In this document: piece after piece, positions 35,301 to 43,597 of the stretch
Layout of the letters: every line of letters starts with the position of its first letter
How positions within the stretch are numbered: the stretch's first letter is position 1
Assembly (NCBI RefSeq): GCF_040545875.1
Contig: NZ_JBEPMR010000002.1
Direction: 5' to 3' (one strand)
DNA: 64,000 bases
Source: Faecalicatena_A orotica
GTDB lineage: Bacteria > Bacillota > Clostridia > Lachnospirales > Lachnospiraceae
Program-made: the position numbers and the translations under genes
Notes under the pieces: generated by a model
What the model saw: the letters and a program-made list of their open reading frames with translations, nothing else
Database searches by the model: none
What the model was told of the DNA's origin: nothing

Positions 35301-35445
35301 CCACCAGACGTATACCGGATGCAGCAGGTTAAGCTGGGAAGATTTCAGGACAGAAGGGAATCTTTATACCCCGCAATATGTAACAGAGCCTTATGGACTC
35401 ATGGAACAGATCGTACTGTCAGTTGAGGAAGGAGAGGGACGATGA
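32350..35445 (+). CDS. Large GH106-like glycoside hydrolase (putative alpha-L-rhamnosidase)
   Basis: A protein of 1031 residues (1035 if started at 32338) with no signal peptide. The N-terminus FWGWNAKLEKQELHRQM, GGFFIHSREGLETEYLS and IYDEDKWPSGSAGG match large cytoplasmic hydrolases usually annotated as GH106 or GH2-like. Acidic residues in FFTDEPNF and SETYG are catalytic candidates. The C-terminal third looks like beta-sandwich sugar-binding domains of the GH2 type (YTWVHTP, YFGDWCLQGLFHYAGDV). Position after a TRAP system suggests it cleaves an imported acidic disaccharide. GH106 membership is my best reading, not certain. Confidence 0.65.
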   Translation: MGLKSLKEIQEMLADPDNIYRSAPFWGWNAKLEKQELHRQMQEMKKEKMGGFFIHSREGLETEYLSKEWMDLVRDSVAYAESHGLEAWIYDEDKWPSGSAGGMVSASDPERFTAKGLTLEVLDGKNARVVEDGDILGIFRQEGKTLVFRQETSGSSEWYNGMAPTDNLNPDAVKTFLQMTHEMYQEACGDAFGKTVKGFFTDEPNFCDFFSVFTKGRPWLPWSGGFAKEFRKRRGYDLLEKLPGLFYDCGDCKKTRHDYWWTLTELFGENYMKQLYDWCSDRQLMLTGHVLYENDLGYGVRVSGGAMPHYQYMHAPGIDILGEQAQEYLTVKQCTSVANQYGREMVVSETYGCTGWGLTFEGQKWLGDWQFVLGVTRRCQHLALYSITGCRKRDYPPVFNYQNTWWKDLHVLEDYFARLAVCSTAGKAVRNVLVIHPLTTIWTKSRSAPWEDLNRVEMNMGWLDENLFGLNREGERYNRLAAALAGMHYDFDFGDEMIMAKEARVESGKFWVKEAAYSVVIVPPVTTLFASTVDKLEEFLRAGGNVIWIGGMIGMIEGAPSRMAGVLRNYEGFCQAEDEEHAYRMLEKVQPRIISLKDPKGCEAGDILTMVRKTVDGYVVFLVNHNREHGVSVRASFPDCNQIEEYIPLTGKIKKASFYADQNRTRLQIHFSPAESKVFFLKCGKKTEASACGQGPGVLEFPYLHPHRADKVWCVLGPEADISLNMENALTLDTCRVYMGENCLKLLSEEELPVWKAQKLLRETLGMRQVYYNGAPQRYTWVHTPCENGGNAFKLEFEAKVQDVPEGDIYLAVEHPEGLEVSCNGVICPASGDWFLERGIQKFKVSGLTEGTNTLTVSGNYKNDMELEDIYLTGDFGVDVRRYIVKPVRHLYFGDWCLQGLFHYAGDVSYRFLIQEEVPAGARIMLKPGAYKGVLVSVRVNGEEAGVLIGRSCEAMEITPYLKKKVNEITLTVTGSLRNLMGPFHQTYTGCSRLSWEDFRTEGNLYTPQYVTEPYGLMEQIVLSVEEGEGR

Positions 35446-35918
35446 TCGTTGATAAGATAGAACATTTGCCGCAGTACCAATTATTCAGGGCGGATGAATT
35501 GGACTTTATCCTGGATTTCTGTAGAAAAGCAGTGGAAGAAGATACAGAAGAGGGAAGAGCAGACTTTTATGGCGGGGGCTTATATGCCCTTGTACAGATT
35601 TATGATACAAGGAAGAGAGAAGAGTCTGTCATGGAGGCGCACAGGGAGTATCTGGATTTGCAGTATATTGCAGAAGGAGAAGAATATTTTTATATCCACG
35701 AGACTTCTGAATGTAAAGTAAAAGAGGATATGACGCCGGAAAAAGATGTCATATTCCTTGAGTGTGGTGAGCCGGATGTGAGGGTGAAAGCAAAAAAAGG
35801 AATGTTTGTGCTGCTGTTCCCCCAGGACAGCCACATGCCCTGTATTCAGACGGGGCGGAAGGAAAAAGTGAAGAAGATTGTATTTAAAATCCGTATAAAA
35901 GACAGGAATCAAGAATAA
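35442..35918 (+). CDS. YhcH/YjgK/YiaL family protein (DUF386), sugar-acid anomerase-like
   Basis: A 158-residue cupin-like protein. Family residues include EAHREYLDLQYIAEGEE, with metal-binding H and E, and LLFPQDSHMPCIQ with the second histidine set. Members include NanQ, reported as an N-acetylneuraminate anomerase, and the EbgC subunit. Its start overlaps the hydrolase stop (ATGA). Together with the DHDPS-family lyase and TRAP importer it points to a sialic-acid-like or uronic acid substrate. Confidence 0.85.
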   Translation: MIVDKIEHLPQYQLFRADELDFILDFCRKAVEEDTEEGRADFYGGGLYALVQIYDTRKREESVMEAHREYLDLQYIAEGEEYFYIHETSECKVKEDMTPEKDVIFLECGEPDVRVKAKKGMFVLLFPQDSHMPCIQTGRKEKVKKIVFKIRIKDRNQE

Positions 35919-35946
35919 GTCAAAAAAATTGTCCCTTAACTTCCGA

Positions 35947-35974
35947 TTGCAGACTTGTGATTTTATGGTAGAAT
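35947..35974 (+). promoter_or_regulatory. Promoter of the tetR gene
   Basis: TTGCAG and TAGAAT with a 16-base spacer, about 40 bases before the tetR start codon. Confidence 0.5.
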
Positions 35975-36013
35975 GGTATATATGAAATCTATGAAAAAGA
36001 AGGGCTGGGGATT

Positions 36014-36598
36014 ATGGAAACTACGGAGAATAAAGGTGTAAAAGCCAGAATCGTGTCGGCGGCATGGCAGCTGTTCCATGATAAAGGATATGATCATACG
36101 ACAGTGGATGATATTATTGAATTATCGGGAACTTCGAAGGGATCTTTCTACTATTATTTTAATACAAAGGATGAGCTGCTCAGCACGCTGTCCACGGTTC
36201 TGGATGATTACTACGAAGAACTGCATGTGGATATGGACAAGGAGATGAATAATTACGACAAGCTCCTGTATCTGAATTATAAAGTACATTCCATGATTGA
36301 GGAGCGGATCAGCATCGATCTTCTTGCTTCTCTTTATTCTACACAGCTGATTGCAAAAGGACAGAGGCACCTTCTTGACCAGAACAGGGTATATTACCGG
36401 CTGATATCAGGAATTATCGAGGACGGGCAGAAAAAAGGGCAGATACGTCAGGACAAGTCAATCAGTGAGATTACAAAATATTATTCGCTGTGTGAGCGAG
36501 CGCTGATTTCTGACTGGTGTCTGAGCAGGGGGGATTATTCACTGGGAGAGTACAGCAAGGCATATATGCCGATTATGATGGAGCACTTTAAGGCCTGA
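36014..36598 (+). CDS. TetR/AcrR-family transcriptional regulator
   Basis: A 194-residue regulator. The N-terminal helix-turn-helix is typical (ARIVSAAWQLFHDKGYDHTTVDDI, GTSKGSFYYYFNTKDELL). The all-helical C-terminal ligand domain is not specific. It is followed closely by the ribonucleotide reductase activase, but its targets are unknown. GGGCTGGGGATT is a poor ribosome binding site. Confidence 0.92.
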   Translation: METTENKGVKARIVSAAWQLFHDKGYDHTTVDDIIELSGTSKGSFYYYFNTKDELLSTLSTVLDDYYEELHVDMDKEMNNYDKLLYLNYKVHSMIEERISIDLLASLYSTQLIAKGQRHLLDQNRVYYRLISGIIEDGQKKGQIRQDKSISEITKYYSLCERALISDWCLSRGDYSLGEYSKAYMPIMMEHFKA

Positions 36599-36669
36599 AG
36601 CGGTTTTTAACAGAATATCCGTATGAGTTACAGATGCATACGGCGCATGAACAGGGAAGGAGAACCGTG

Positions 36670-37365
36670 ATGAATATTCAGGGATTACAGAAACTTACAC
36701 TTTTAGATTATCCGGAAAAGGTGGCCTGCACGATTTTTACTGCCGGCTGTAACTTCAGATGTCCGTTCTGCCATAATGCTTCACTGGTTACTCATGTGGA
36801 TCCGGATAATCATATACCGGAAGAAGAGGTGCTGGCCTTCCTGCAAAAAAGGAAGGGAGTCCTCGACGGTGTATGCATTACAGGCGGGGAGCCACTGCTG
36901 CAGCCGGATCTCGCAGCATTTATGGAAAAAGTGAAGGCACTCGGCTATTCGGTCAAGCTGGATACAAACGGAAGTAATATTGGCAGGCTTAGACAGCTTG
37001 TGGAACAGAATCTGGTTGATTATGTTGCTATGGATATTAAAAACGCCCCGAATAAATATGGTGAGACGATCGGAATCAAGGAATACAATCTGGAAAATAT
37101 TCTGCAGAGTGTGGATTACTTAAAGTCGGGGGCAGTCTCTTATGAATTCCGGACGACCGTTGTCAGGGAATTCCATAAAAGGGAAGACTTTGCCGCGATC
37201 GGCCGGTGGCTGAAGGGGGCAGAGCGCTATTACCTTCAGGGGTTTGTGGATTCGGGGGACCTGATCCGGCCCGGGCTGAGGGCATATACAAAGGAGATTA
37301 TGGAGCAGGCTCTGGAAATTGTGAAAAGGAATATACCGGGTGCAGAACTGCGCGGTGTGGAATGA
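36670..37365 (+). CDS. nrdG: Anaerobic ribonucleoside-triphosphate reductase activating protein
   Basis: A 231-residue radical SAM activase that makes the glycyl radical of NrdD. The cluster motif is CNFRCPFCHNASL, and CITGGEP is the SAM motif. It belongs to the longer NrdG type common in Clostridia. The start at 36670 is preferred to 36634 because of GGGAAGGAG. It lies 190 bases before nrdD, with an inverted repeat and promoter between, so the two genes may be expressed separately. Confidence 0.92.
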   Translation: MNIQGLQKLTLLDYPEKVACTIFTAGCNFRCPFCHNASLVTHVDPDNHIPEEEVLAFLQKRKGVLDGVCITGGEPLLQPDLAAFMEKVKALGYSVKLDTNGSNIGRLRQLVEQNLVDYVAMDIKNAPNKYGETIGIKEYNLENILQSVDYLKSGAVSYEFRTTVVREFHKREDFAAIGRWLKGAERYYLQGFVDSGDLIRPGLRAYTKEIMEQALEIVKRNIPGAELRGVE

Positions 37366-37386
37366 CACATTTCGTTTGGACAAGTG

Positions 37387-37438
37387 AACAACAATATGTA
37401 GTTAGAAACTAAAAAGTTGCATACTACATATTGTTGTT
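37387..37438. promoter_or_regulatory. Probable NrdR box pair before nrdD
   Basis: A perfect 16-bp inverted repeat (arms 37387-37402 and 37423-37438). Each arm contains an NrdR-like core, ACAATATGTAGT or ACTACATATTGT, with cores centred 32 bases apart, about three helical turns, as expected for NrdR. The pair ends just before the -35 box. The same repeat, followed by TTTT, could also terminate nrdG transcripts. Confidence 0.65.
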
Positions 37439-37443
37439 TTATA

Positions 37444-37472
37444 TTGACAAGATATTAGCTCAGTGATAGAAT
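37444..37472 (+). promoter_or_regulatory. nrdD promoter
   Basis: Perfect TTGACA and TAGAAT with a 17-base spacer. Confidence 0.8.
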
Positions 37473-37482
37473 AATTTCAGGT

Positions 37483-37503
37483 GCCCAACTGAAAAGGTTG
37501 GGC
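37483..37503 (+). promoter_or_regulatory. Small hairpin in the nrdD leader
   Basis: A 7-bp stem GCCCAAC/GTTGGGC with a seven-base loop, followed by AAAAATT. It lies in the 5' untranslated region and probably stabilises the mRNA start; no known riboswitch is recognised. Confidence 0.4.
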
Positions 37504-37555
37504 AAAAATTATCTCAATTCGATTCGAGTATAAGAGAAAGGGGCGACCGTACAGT

Positions 37556-39922
37556 ATGTATCAGGTTACAAAAAGAGACGGAAAAATAGCGGACTTCAAT
37601 CTGGCTAAGATCAGCGAGGCGATCAGAAAAGCATTTGAGGCCCAGGAGAGGGAGTACAATCAGGACATTATTGATCTGCTTGCATTGAAAGTTACAGCAG
37701 ATTTTGAACCAAAAGTAAAGAACAGCCTTGTGTCAGTGGAGGATATTCAGGACAGCGTAGAGTCTGTGCTGATCAAGACCGGTTATGCAGATGTAGCGAA
37801 AGGCTATATCTTATACAGAAAGCAGAGGGAGAAGATTCGTAATCTGAACTCTACACTGCTCGACTATAAAGAAATCGTGGACAGTTATGTTAAGATCACG
37901 GACTGGAGGGTAAAAGAGAATTCTACAGTCACATACTCTGTCGGGGGACTGATCTTAAGCAACTCCGGCGCAATCACGGCTAACTACTGGCTCTCTGAGA
38001 TTTATGATGAGGAGATCGGGAAGGCACATAAGAATGCGGATATCCATATCCACGACTTGTCCATGCTGACAGGATACTGCGCGGGATGGTCACTGAAGCA
38101 GCTGATTCAGGAAGGGCTTGGCGGCATTACGGGAAGGATCACATCATCACCGGCAAAGCATCTGAGTGTACTTTGTAACCAGATGGTAAACTTCCTTGGC
38201 ATTATGCAGAATGAATGGGCCGGAGCTCAGGCATTTTCATCCTTTGATACCTATCTGGCGCCGTTTGCAAAGGCCGATAACCTGACTTACCCGGAAGTAA
38301 AAAAATGCATTGAATCCTTTATTTACGGTGTGAATATCCCGTCACGCTGGGGAACACAGGCACCATTTTCAAATATCACTCTGGACTGGACCGTGCCGGA
38401 CGACCTGGCAAACCTTCCGGCAATTGTCGGCGGGAAAGAGCAGGACTTCACCTATGGCGACTGTAAGGAAGAGATGGATATGATCAACAAGGCTTTCATC
38501 GAGACGATGATCGAGGGAGATGCAGACGGACGTGGATTCCAGTATCCGATTCCGACATACTCTATCACAAGAGATTTTGACTGGGCGGATACAGAGAATA
38601 ACCGTCTGCTGTTCGAGATGACTGCCAAGTATGGTACACCTTATTTTTCAAACTACATCAATAGCGACATGGAGCCGAGCGATGTAAGGAGTATGTGCTG
38701 CCGCCTGCGTCTGGACCTGCGTGAACTTAGGAAGAAATCCGGCGGATTCTTCGGAAGCGGTGAGAGTACAGGGTCTATCGGTGTCGTTACGATTAATATG
38801 CCGAGAATTGCCTATCTGGCGGCGAATGAAGAGGAATTCTACAAGAGGCTGGACAAGATGATGGACATTGCGGCTGACTCCCTCCATACAAAGCGGACTG
38901 TCATTTCCAAGTTAATGGATGAGGGATTATATCCGTATACAAAGAGATATCTCGGCTCATTCGAGAACCATTTTTCAACGATCGGGCTGATCGGTATGAA
39001 CGAAGCCGGACTGAATGCAAAATGGATCAGAAAGGACATGACAAGTACCGAGACGCAGGAATTTACAAAGGAAGTTCTGAACCATATGAGGGCGCGCCTC
39101 TCCGATTATCAGGAAATGTACGGCGAATTATATAATCTGGAGGCAACTCCTGCCGAGTCAACGACATACCGCCTTGCTAAGCATGACGTGGAACAGTTCC
39201 CGGATATTATCACAGCTGCAGAAGGCGACGGAACACCGTACTATACGAATAGTTCCCACCTGCCGGTAGGATATACGGAGGATGTATTCGAGGCACTGGA
39301 TATTCAGGACGAGCTCCAGACATTATACACATCAGGAACCGTATTCCATACATTCCTGGGTGAAAAGCTTCCGAGCTGGAAGTCGGCGGCGTCACTGGTG
39401 AAGAAGATTGCTGAGAATTATAAACTTCCTTATTACACGATGTCACCAACATATTCGATCTGTAAGAACCACGGGTATATTTCCGGCGAGCACTTCAAGT
39501 GCCCGGACTGCGGGGAAGAGACAGAGGTTTACAGCCGTATTACGGGATACTACCGTCCGGTAAAGAACTGGAATGACGGAAAAGCACAGGAGTTCAAGGA
39601 CCGTAAGGTATATGATATTTCCAATTCCCATTTGAACGTGCATACGCCTGAGGCAAAAAAAGTGGAGTGTGAGACTGCGGCACCGGAAGGTGAGATGAGA
39701 ACACTTCTGTTTACAACAAAGACCTGTCCGAACTGCAGGATAGCGAGCAGTTCACTGGAAAAGGCAAATATTGCATATGAAGTAGTTGATGCCGAGGAAA
39801 ATGAGGAATTAGTAAAGAAATATGGTGTGATGCAGGCACCGACCCTGATCGTAATCAGCGAGTCCGGTGTGCAGAAAATGGCAAATGCTTCGAATATAAA
39901 AGCATACGCTGAGAAACACTAG
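37556..39922 (+). CDS. nrdD: Anaerobic ribonucleoside-triphosphate reductase with fused glutaredoxin-like domain
   Basis: A 788-residue class III ribonucleotide reductase. Residues 1-90 are an ATP-cone (VTKRDGKIADFNLAKI). The barrel follows, then a zinc site formed by C636, H639, C649 and C652, and the radical glycine G664 in RITGYYRP. After residue 710 a domain of about 75 residues resembles NrdH or glutaredoxin, with C724-P-N-C727 and a cis-proline site (MQAPTL). Most NrdD proteins end after the glycyl loop, so this is a fusion. It implies re-reduction by a thioredoxin-type route rather than by formate, fitting the TrxB gene next door. Confidence 0.93.
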   Translation: MYQVTKRDGKIADFNLAKISEAIRKAFEAQEREYNQDIIDLLALKVTADFEPKVKNSLVSVEDIQDSVESVLIKTGYADVAKGYILYRKQREKIRNLNSTLLDYKEIVDSYVKITDWRVKENSTVTYSVGGLILSNSGAITANYWLSEIYDEEIGKAHKNADIHIHDLSMLTGYCAGWSLKQLIQEGLGGITGRITSSPAKHLSVLCNQMVNFLGIMQNEWAGAQAFSSFDTYLAPFAKADNLTYPEVKKCIESFIYGVNIPSRWGTQAPFSNITLDWTVPDDLANLPAIVGGKEQDFTYGDCKEEMDMINKAFIETMIEGDADGRGFQYPIPTYSITRDFDWADTENNRLLFEMTAKYGTPYFSNYINSDMEPSDVRSMCCRLRLDLRELRKKSGGFFGSGESTGSIGVVTINMPRIAYLAANEEEFYKRLDKMMDIAADSLHTKRTVISKLMDEGLYPYTKRYLGSFENHFSTIGLIGMNEAGLNAKWIRKDMTSTETQEFTKEVLNHMRARLSDYQEMYGELYNLEATPAESTTYRLAKHDVEQFPDIITAAEGDGTPYYTNSSHLPVGYTEDVFEALDIQDELQTLYTSGTVFHTFLGEKLPSWKSAASLVKKIAENYKLPYYTMSPTYSICKNHGYISGEHFKCPDCGEETEVYSRITGYYRPVKNWNDGKAQEFKDRKVYDISNSHLNVHTPEAKKVECETAAPEGEMRTLLFTTKTCPNCRIASSSLEKANIAYEVVDAEENEELVKKYGVMQAPTLIVISESGVQKMANASNIKAYAEKH

Positions 39923-39968
39923 AATAAGAATATAAACGGCAGTTTTGAAATGGCATGGAGGAATAACT

Positions 39969-40877
39969 ATGTATGATATTGGAATTATCGGAGGTGGTAC
40001 GGCAGGCATGACCGCTGCCATATACGGCCAGAGGGCCGGGAAACGCACGGTGATCATCGAAAGCATGAACTTTGGCGGACAGATCACGGCATCCCATAAT
40101 GTAGAGAATTACCCGGGAATTGCCAGTGTAAGCGGAAGTGAATTTTCCATGAATCTTCTGGACCAGGCTATGAAACTTGGAACCGAGACTGTCATGGAAC
40201 AGGTGACAGGAATCCGCGACGAAGACGGAATCAGGATCATAGAGACAACAGGCAAAGAGTATCCCTGCAGAACGGTGATTCTGGCAACAGGGGTGACACA
40301 CAGACATCTTGGCATCGAGAAAGAAACGAAACTGACAGGATCCGGAGTTTCCTACTGTGCGACATGTGACGGGGCGTTTTTCCGGGGGAAAGATGTAGCA
40401 GTGATCGGAGGCGGGAATACCGCACTGCAGGATGCAGAGTTTTTGTCTAATTACTGCAGCAAGGTTTATGTGGTTCACAGGAGAGACGAGTTCCGCGGAG
40501 ACAGCAGTCTTGTGAATGTGTTAAAAGGAAAAGACAACGTAGAGTTTGTTTTAAGCGCAACTGTAAAGGATATTGTCGGTGAGACAATGGTAGAAGGACT
40601 GATCCTGAATAATAAAAAGACAGGGGAGGACTTTACAATAGATGTGTCAGGGGTCTTCGTCGCGATCGGCCAGATTCCACAGAATAACATCTTCAGAGAA
40701 TATGTCAGACTGGATGCGGATGGTTTCATTCAGGCCTCGGAAGACTGCATGACCTCACGTCCGGGCGTCTATGCAGCCGGTGACTGCCGTACAAAAGAAG
40801 TACGCCAGCTGACAACGGCTGCAGCTGATGGAGCAGTTGCGGCGCTCGCTGCATGCAAGTATCTGGCAGGGGCATAA
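39969..40877 (+). CDS. Thioredoxin reductase-like flavoprotein
   Basis: A 302-residue FAD and NAD(P)H disulfide reductase. The FAD motif is GIIGGGTAGMTAAIYG, the redox-active pair is C130-A-T-C133, the nucleotide motif GGGNTALQDAEF is present, and the second FAD motif is GVYAAGDCR. GGAGG precedes the ATG. Only 46 bases separate it from nrdD, so it is probably co-transcribed and may directly reduce the CPNC domain of NrdD. Confidence 0.92.
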   Translation: MYDIGIIGGGTAGMTAAIYGQRAGKRTVIIESMNFGGQITASHNVENYPGIASVSGSEFSMNLLDQAMKLGTETVMEQVTGIRDEDGIRIIETTGKEYPCRTVILATGVTHRHLGIEKETKLTGSGVSYCATCDGAFFRGKDVAVIGGGNTALQDAEFLSNYCSKVYVVHRRDEFRGDSSLVNVLKGKDNVEFVLSATVKDIVGETMVEGLILNNKKTGEDFTIDVSGVFVAIGQIPQNNIFREYVRLDADGFIQASEDCMTSRPGVYAAGDCRTKEVRQLTTAAADGAVAALAACKYLAGA

Positions 40878-40892
40878 TAGTATATAGACAAT

Positions 40893-40950
40893 AAAAAACG
40901 TTCTGTCTGCTGACTTTCTTAACCGAATCAGCAGGCGGAACGTTTTTTGT
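40893..40950. terminator. Strong bidirectional terminator
   Basis: A stem of about 21 bp with two mismatches (AAAAAACGTTC...GAACGTTTTTT) has T runs on both strands. It serves the trxB-like gene on the plus strand and the convergent gene on the minus strand. Confidence 0.88.
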
Positions 40951-40968
40951 TTTAATTCTATGAGGTGT

Positions 40969-41469
40969 CTAATCCATATAAAACTTGGAGCCCATCCAGC
41001 CGCGGATGTGTCCGAGCATTGTCTGGTCAGGTTCGATAATGATACATGTATTCTTCTGGTCCAGAGAGATCATGATGGCGTATGCTTTCGCACTGGCATC
41101 TCCGGAAGAATAGTCAATCGTCTTCTCCGGACGGCTGGATCCCAGTCTCGGTGATCCTTTCGGGGCGATAATCTCGGCCTGCTGGATATCAAAAGTGATT
41201 AGTTTCTTTCTTTTTGCCTTATTGTAAATCGCATCTACCTGCATATCATGATTCAGCAGAGTATATTCATATTCCACATTCAATTTTGGAAACACGAAAT
41301 AATAGGCGAGGAAGGCAAGGACCACAGTGATGAGGATGCCTAAAAAGCCTAACAGGGGAAAGGTAATAAGCAGGATGAGCGCAAGAAGCACAATAATCGC
41401 AATGCGGATTACCATATCTGTGGGACGGGATTTGCGGGCTACAAGTTGTTCGTAAAAAGCATCATTCAT
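40969..41469 (-). CDS. DUF6106-like membrane protein
   Basis: A 166-residue protein with two adjacent transmembrane helices near residues 22-60 (VIRIAIIVLLALILLIT and a second), followed by a soluble part with YEYTLLNHDMQVDAIYNKAKRKKL and a conserved end HIRGWMGSKFYMD. I believe it belongs to the DUF6106 family found in Lachnospiraceae; function is unknown. It lies one base after the PucR-type regulator gene on the same strand, so the two are probably co-transcribed. Confidence 0.7.
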   Translation of the reverse strand: MNDAFYEQLVARKSRPTDMVIRIAIIVLLALILLITFPLLGFLGILITVVLAFLAYYFVFPKLNVEYEYTLLNHDMQVDAIYNKAKRKKLITFDIQQAEIIAPKGSPRLGSSRPEKTIDYSSGDASAKAYAIMISLDQKNTCIIIEPDQTMLGHIRGWMGSKFYMD

Positions 41470-41470
41470 A

Positions 41471-42379
41471 TCAGGAATTCCTTTCTGTCTGTAAATAGTT
41501 GATAACCATAGTGGCTATTTTAAATGTCATGGCGTCTTCGAACCTTCGGATGTCCAGGCCTGTCCGTCTTTCAATCTGTTCGAGGCGGTAAATCAGGGTG
41601 TTTCTGTGCATATGCAGCTGCCGCGAAGTCTCGGCGATATTCAGGTTATTCTGAAAAAACTTGTTGATCGTGGCAGTAGTCTCTTCATCAAAGGTATCGG
41701 GAACCTCACCGCGGAAAATTTCTTTCAGGAAGTTCTCACAGATGGTTACAGGGAGCTGGTAGATCAGACGGCCAATCCCGAGCTGGTTGTGCGGAAAAAC
41801 AGTCTGCTCGGAGTAGAACAGTCTGCCGACTTTCAGCGCAAGGCTTGTCTCCCTATAGGCACCCGGCAGATCCATGAGTGTGTCTATCGTGCCGCTGTAT
41901 GCTACCTGAACATGGGCCAGTGCCTCCATATTGAGCGTATCCACGATCATATGTGCAATATGGCTGATATCCTCCGGTGTCTCAGATGATTTCAGAGGGC
42001 GCAGGATGACAAGGCTGCGTTCCCCCATGCTGACCTGATAAGTCTTGGACTGAGAGGGGAACAGGTTCTTCAGGACCTCTGTAATGGTGTCGTCCACAGG
42101 GTTCTTTGTCTCAATCAGAAACAGGACTCTGGAGGTCTCCGGTTCGATATGGAGGCGCGCCGAGCGTTCGAATATATCATATGCCGGTATCCCATCTGCC
42201 ATTAAATTCTGCAGAAAGTGGTTCTTATTATACTTCTCCTTATAGGCAAGTGAAAGACAATGCACCTGATTGAGGGCGAGTTCCAGTTCTTCCGGGGTAT
42301 CTGCCCTGACTTCAAGGGCAATACCAGTAATCCGTTTTAATTCCGCCAGTGCCTTTTCGAGTTCCTGCGCAGGTTCCAT
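41471..42379 (-). CDS. PucR/CdaR-type transcriptional regulator
   Basis: A 302-residue protein whose last 65 residues form the PucR-type helix-turn-helix (NNLNIAETSRQLHMHRNTLIYRLEQI). The N-terminal part is a variable ligand domain without a recognised signature. The start at 42379 follows AAAAGGAG. CdaR and PucR relatives control sugar acid or purine use, but no such genes are adjacent here. It lies downstream of the msmK gene on the same strand, separated by a hairpin. Confidence 0.85.
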   Translation of the reverse strand: MEPAQELEKALAELKRITGIALEVRADTPEELELALNQVHCLSLAYKEKYNKNHFLQNLMADGIPAYDIFERSARLHIEPETSRVLFLIETKNPVDDTITEVLKNLFPSQSKTYQVSMGERSLVILRPLKSSETPEDISHIAHMIVDTLNMEALAHVQVAYSGTIDTLMDLPGAYRETSLALKVGRLFYSEQTVFPHNQLGIGRLIYQLPVTICENFLKEIFRGEVPDTFDEETTATINKFFQNNLNIAETSRQLHMHRNTLIYRLEQIERRTGLDIRRFEDAMTFKIATMVINYLQTERNS

Positions 42380-42427
42380 ACGAATCTCCTTTTGTCTAAG
42401 AATTATAGATATCAAATAATAGAATCA

Positions 42428-42459
42428 AAGAGGCCGCACTTAATAGCACAGCCCCTCTC
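42428..42459 (-). terminator. Probable terminator after msmK
   Basis: On the minus strand a GC-rich hairpin (AGAGGGGCTGTGC with GTGCGGCCTCT, imperfect) is followed by TTTGATTCT. Confidence 0.5.
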
Positions 42460-42484
42460 ATTTATATATTCTTATTCTAAAGCA

Positions 42485-43597
42485 TTAATTTAAAATCGTC
42501 AACTCTGTATCTTTATCAAATGCATGAATCTTTTCCATATCCAGAGCGAATACTGCATCATCACCATTTCTCAAAGGTGTACGAGGATTAACGCGGGCTG
42601 TCATCTGAGTACCTTCTACATCAAAGTATAAGTATACTTCTGCACCGAGCAGCTCATAAACTTTGATCTTGGATCTGATCACACTGTCAGGTGAGTTTGC
42701 GATGAATGATTCTGAATCATGTACATCTTCCGGACGAATTCCAAGAACAACTGTCTTTCCGTCATAACCGCCATCAATAAGAGCTTTTTTCTTAGAAGCA
42801 GGAACTTTCAGTACGTGTTCTCCAACTGTAAGAGTTACATCGCTGCCATTTACTTTTACAACAGCATCCATAAAGTTCATCTGAGGTGATCCGATGAATC
42901 CGGCAACGAACAGGTTGCAAGGTGTATTGTAAAGGTTCTGAGGTGTATCTACCTGCTGAACAACTCCGTCTTTCATAACTACGATTCTTGTACCAAGTGT
43001 CATAGCCTCTGTCTGGTCATGTGTTACATAGATGATGGTTGCGCCCAGATTTTCATGAAGCTTGGAAATCTCGATACGCATCTGAACTCTCAGTTTTGCA
43101 TCCAAGTTGGAAAGAGGCTCATCCATAAGGAATACCTTAGGATTACGCACGATTGCACGTCCCATAGCAACACGCTGTCTCTGTCCACCTGATAAAGCCT
43201 TTGGCTTACGGTCTAATAATTTCTCAAGGTCAAGGATTCTTGCAGCCTCACGAACCTTCTTATCGATCTCATCTTTCGGAACCTTGCGCAGCTTCAGTCC
43301 GAATGCCATGTTGTCATATACTGTCATATGAGGATACAGAGCGTAGTTCTGGAATACCATCGCGATATCACGGTCCTTTGGCTCAACATCGTTCATAACT
43401 TTTCCGTCAATCTCAAGAGTACCGCCTGAAATATCTTCCAGACCTGCAATCATACGAAGAGTAGTTGACTTACCACATCCAGATGGTCCTACGAAGATGA
43501 TAAATTCTTTATCTTCAATATCCAGATTGAAATCTTTTACTGCCTGAAATCCGTTAGGATATACTTTTTGAATTCCTTTTAATGATAAACTTGCCAT
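42485..43597 (-). CDS. Sugar ABC transporter ATPase, UgpC/MsmK/MalK type
   Basis: A 370-residue ATPase. Walker A is at residues 38-45 (GPSGCGKS), the signature is LSGGQRQRVAMGRA, Walker B is VFLMDEPLSNLD, and the switch histidine is in VTHDQTEAM. The C-terminal 130 residues are the OB-fold regulatory domain of CUT1 ATPases. It stands alone without permeases, as in streptococci and clostridia where one such ATPase serves several importers. Both CUT1 importers in this window (1-5993 and 54447-57542) lack their own ATPase. AAGGAGG precedes the ATG. Confidence 0.93.
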   Translation of the reverse strand: MASLSLKGIQKVYPNGFQAVKDFNLDIEDKEFIIFVGPSGCGKSTTLRMIAGLEDISGGTLEIDGKVMNDVEPKDRDIAMVFQNYALYPHMTVYDNMAFGLKLRKVPKDEIDKKVREAARILDLEKLLDRKPKALSGGQRQRVAMGRAIVRNPKVFLMDEPLSNLDAKLRVQMRIEISKLHENLGATIIYVTHDQTEAMTLGTRIVVMKDGVVQQVDTPQNLYNTPCNLFVAGFIGSPQMNFMDAVVKVNGSDVTLTVGEHVLKVPASKKKALIDGGYDGKTVVLGIRPEDVHDSESFIANSPDSVIRSKIKVYELLGAEVYLYFDVEGTQMTARVNPRTPLRNGDDAVFALDMEKIHAFDKDTELTILN

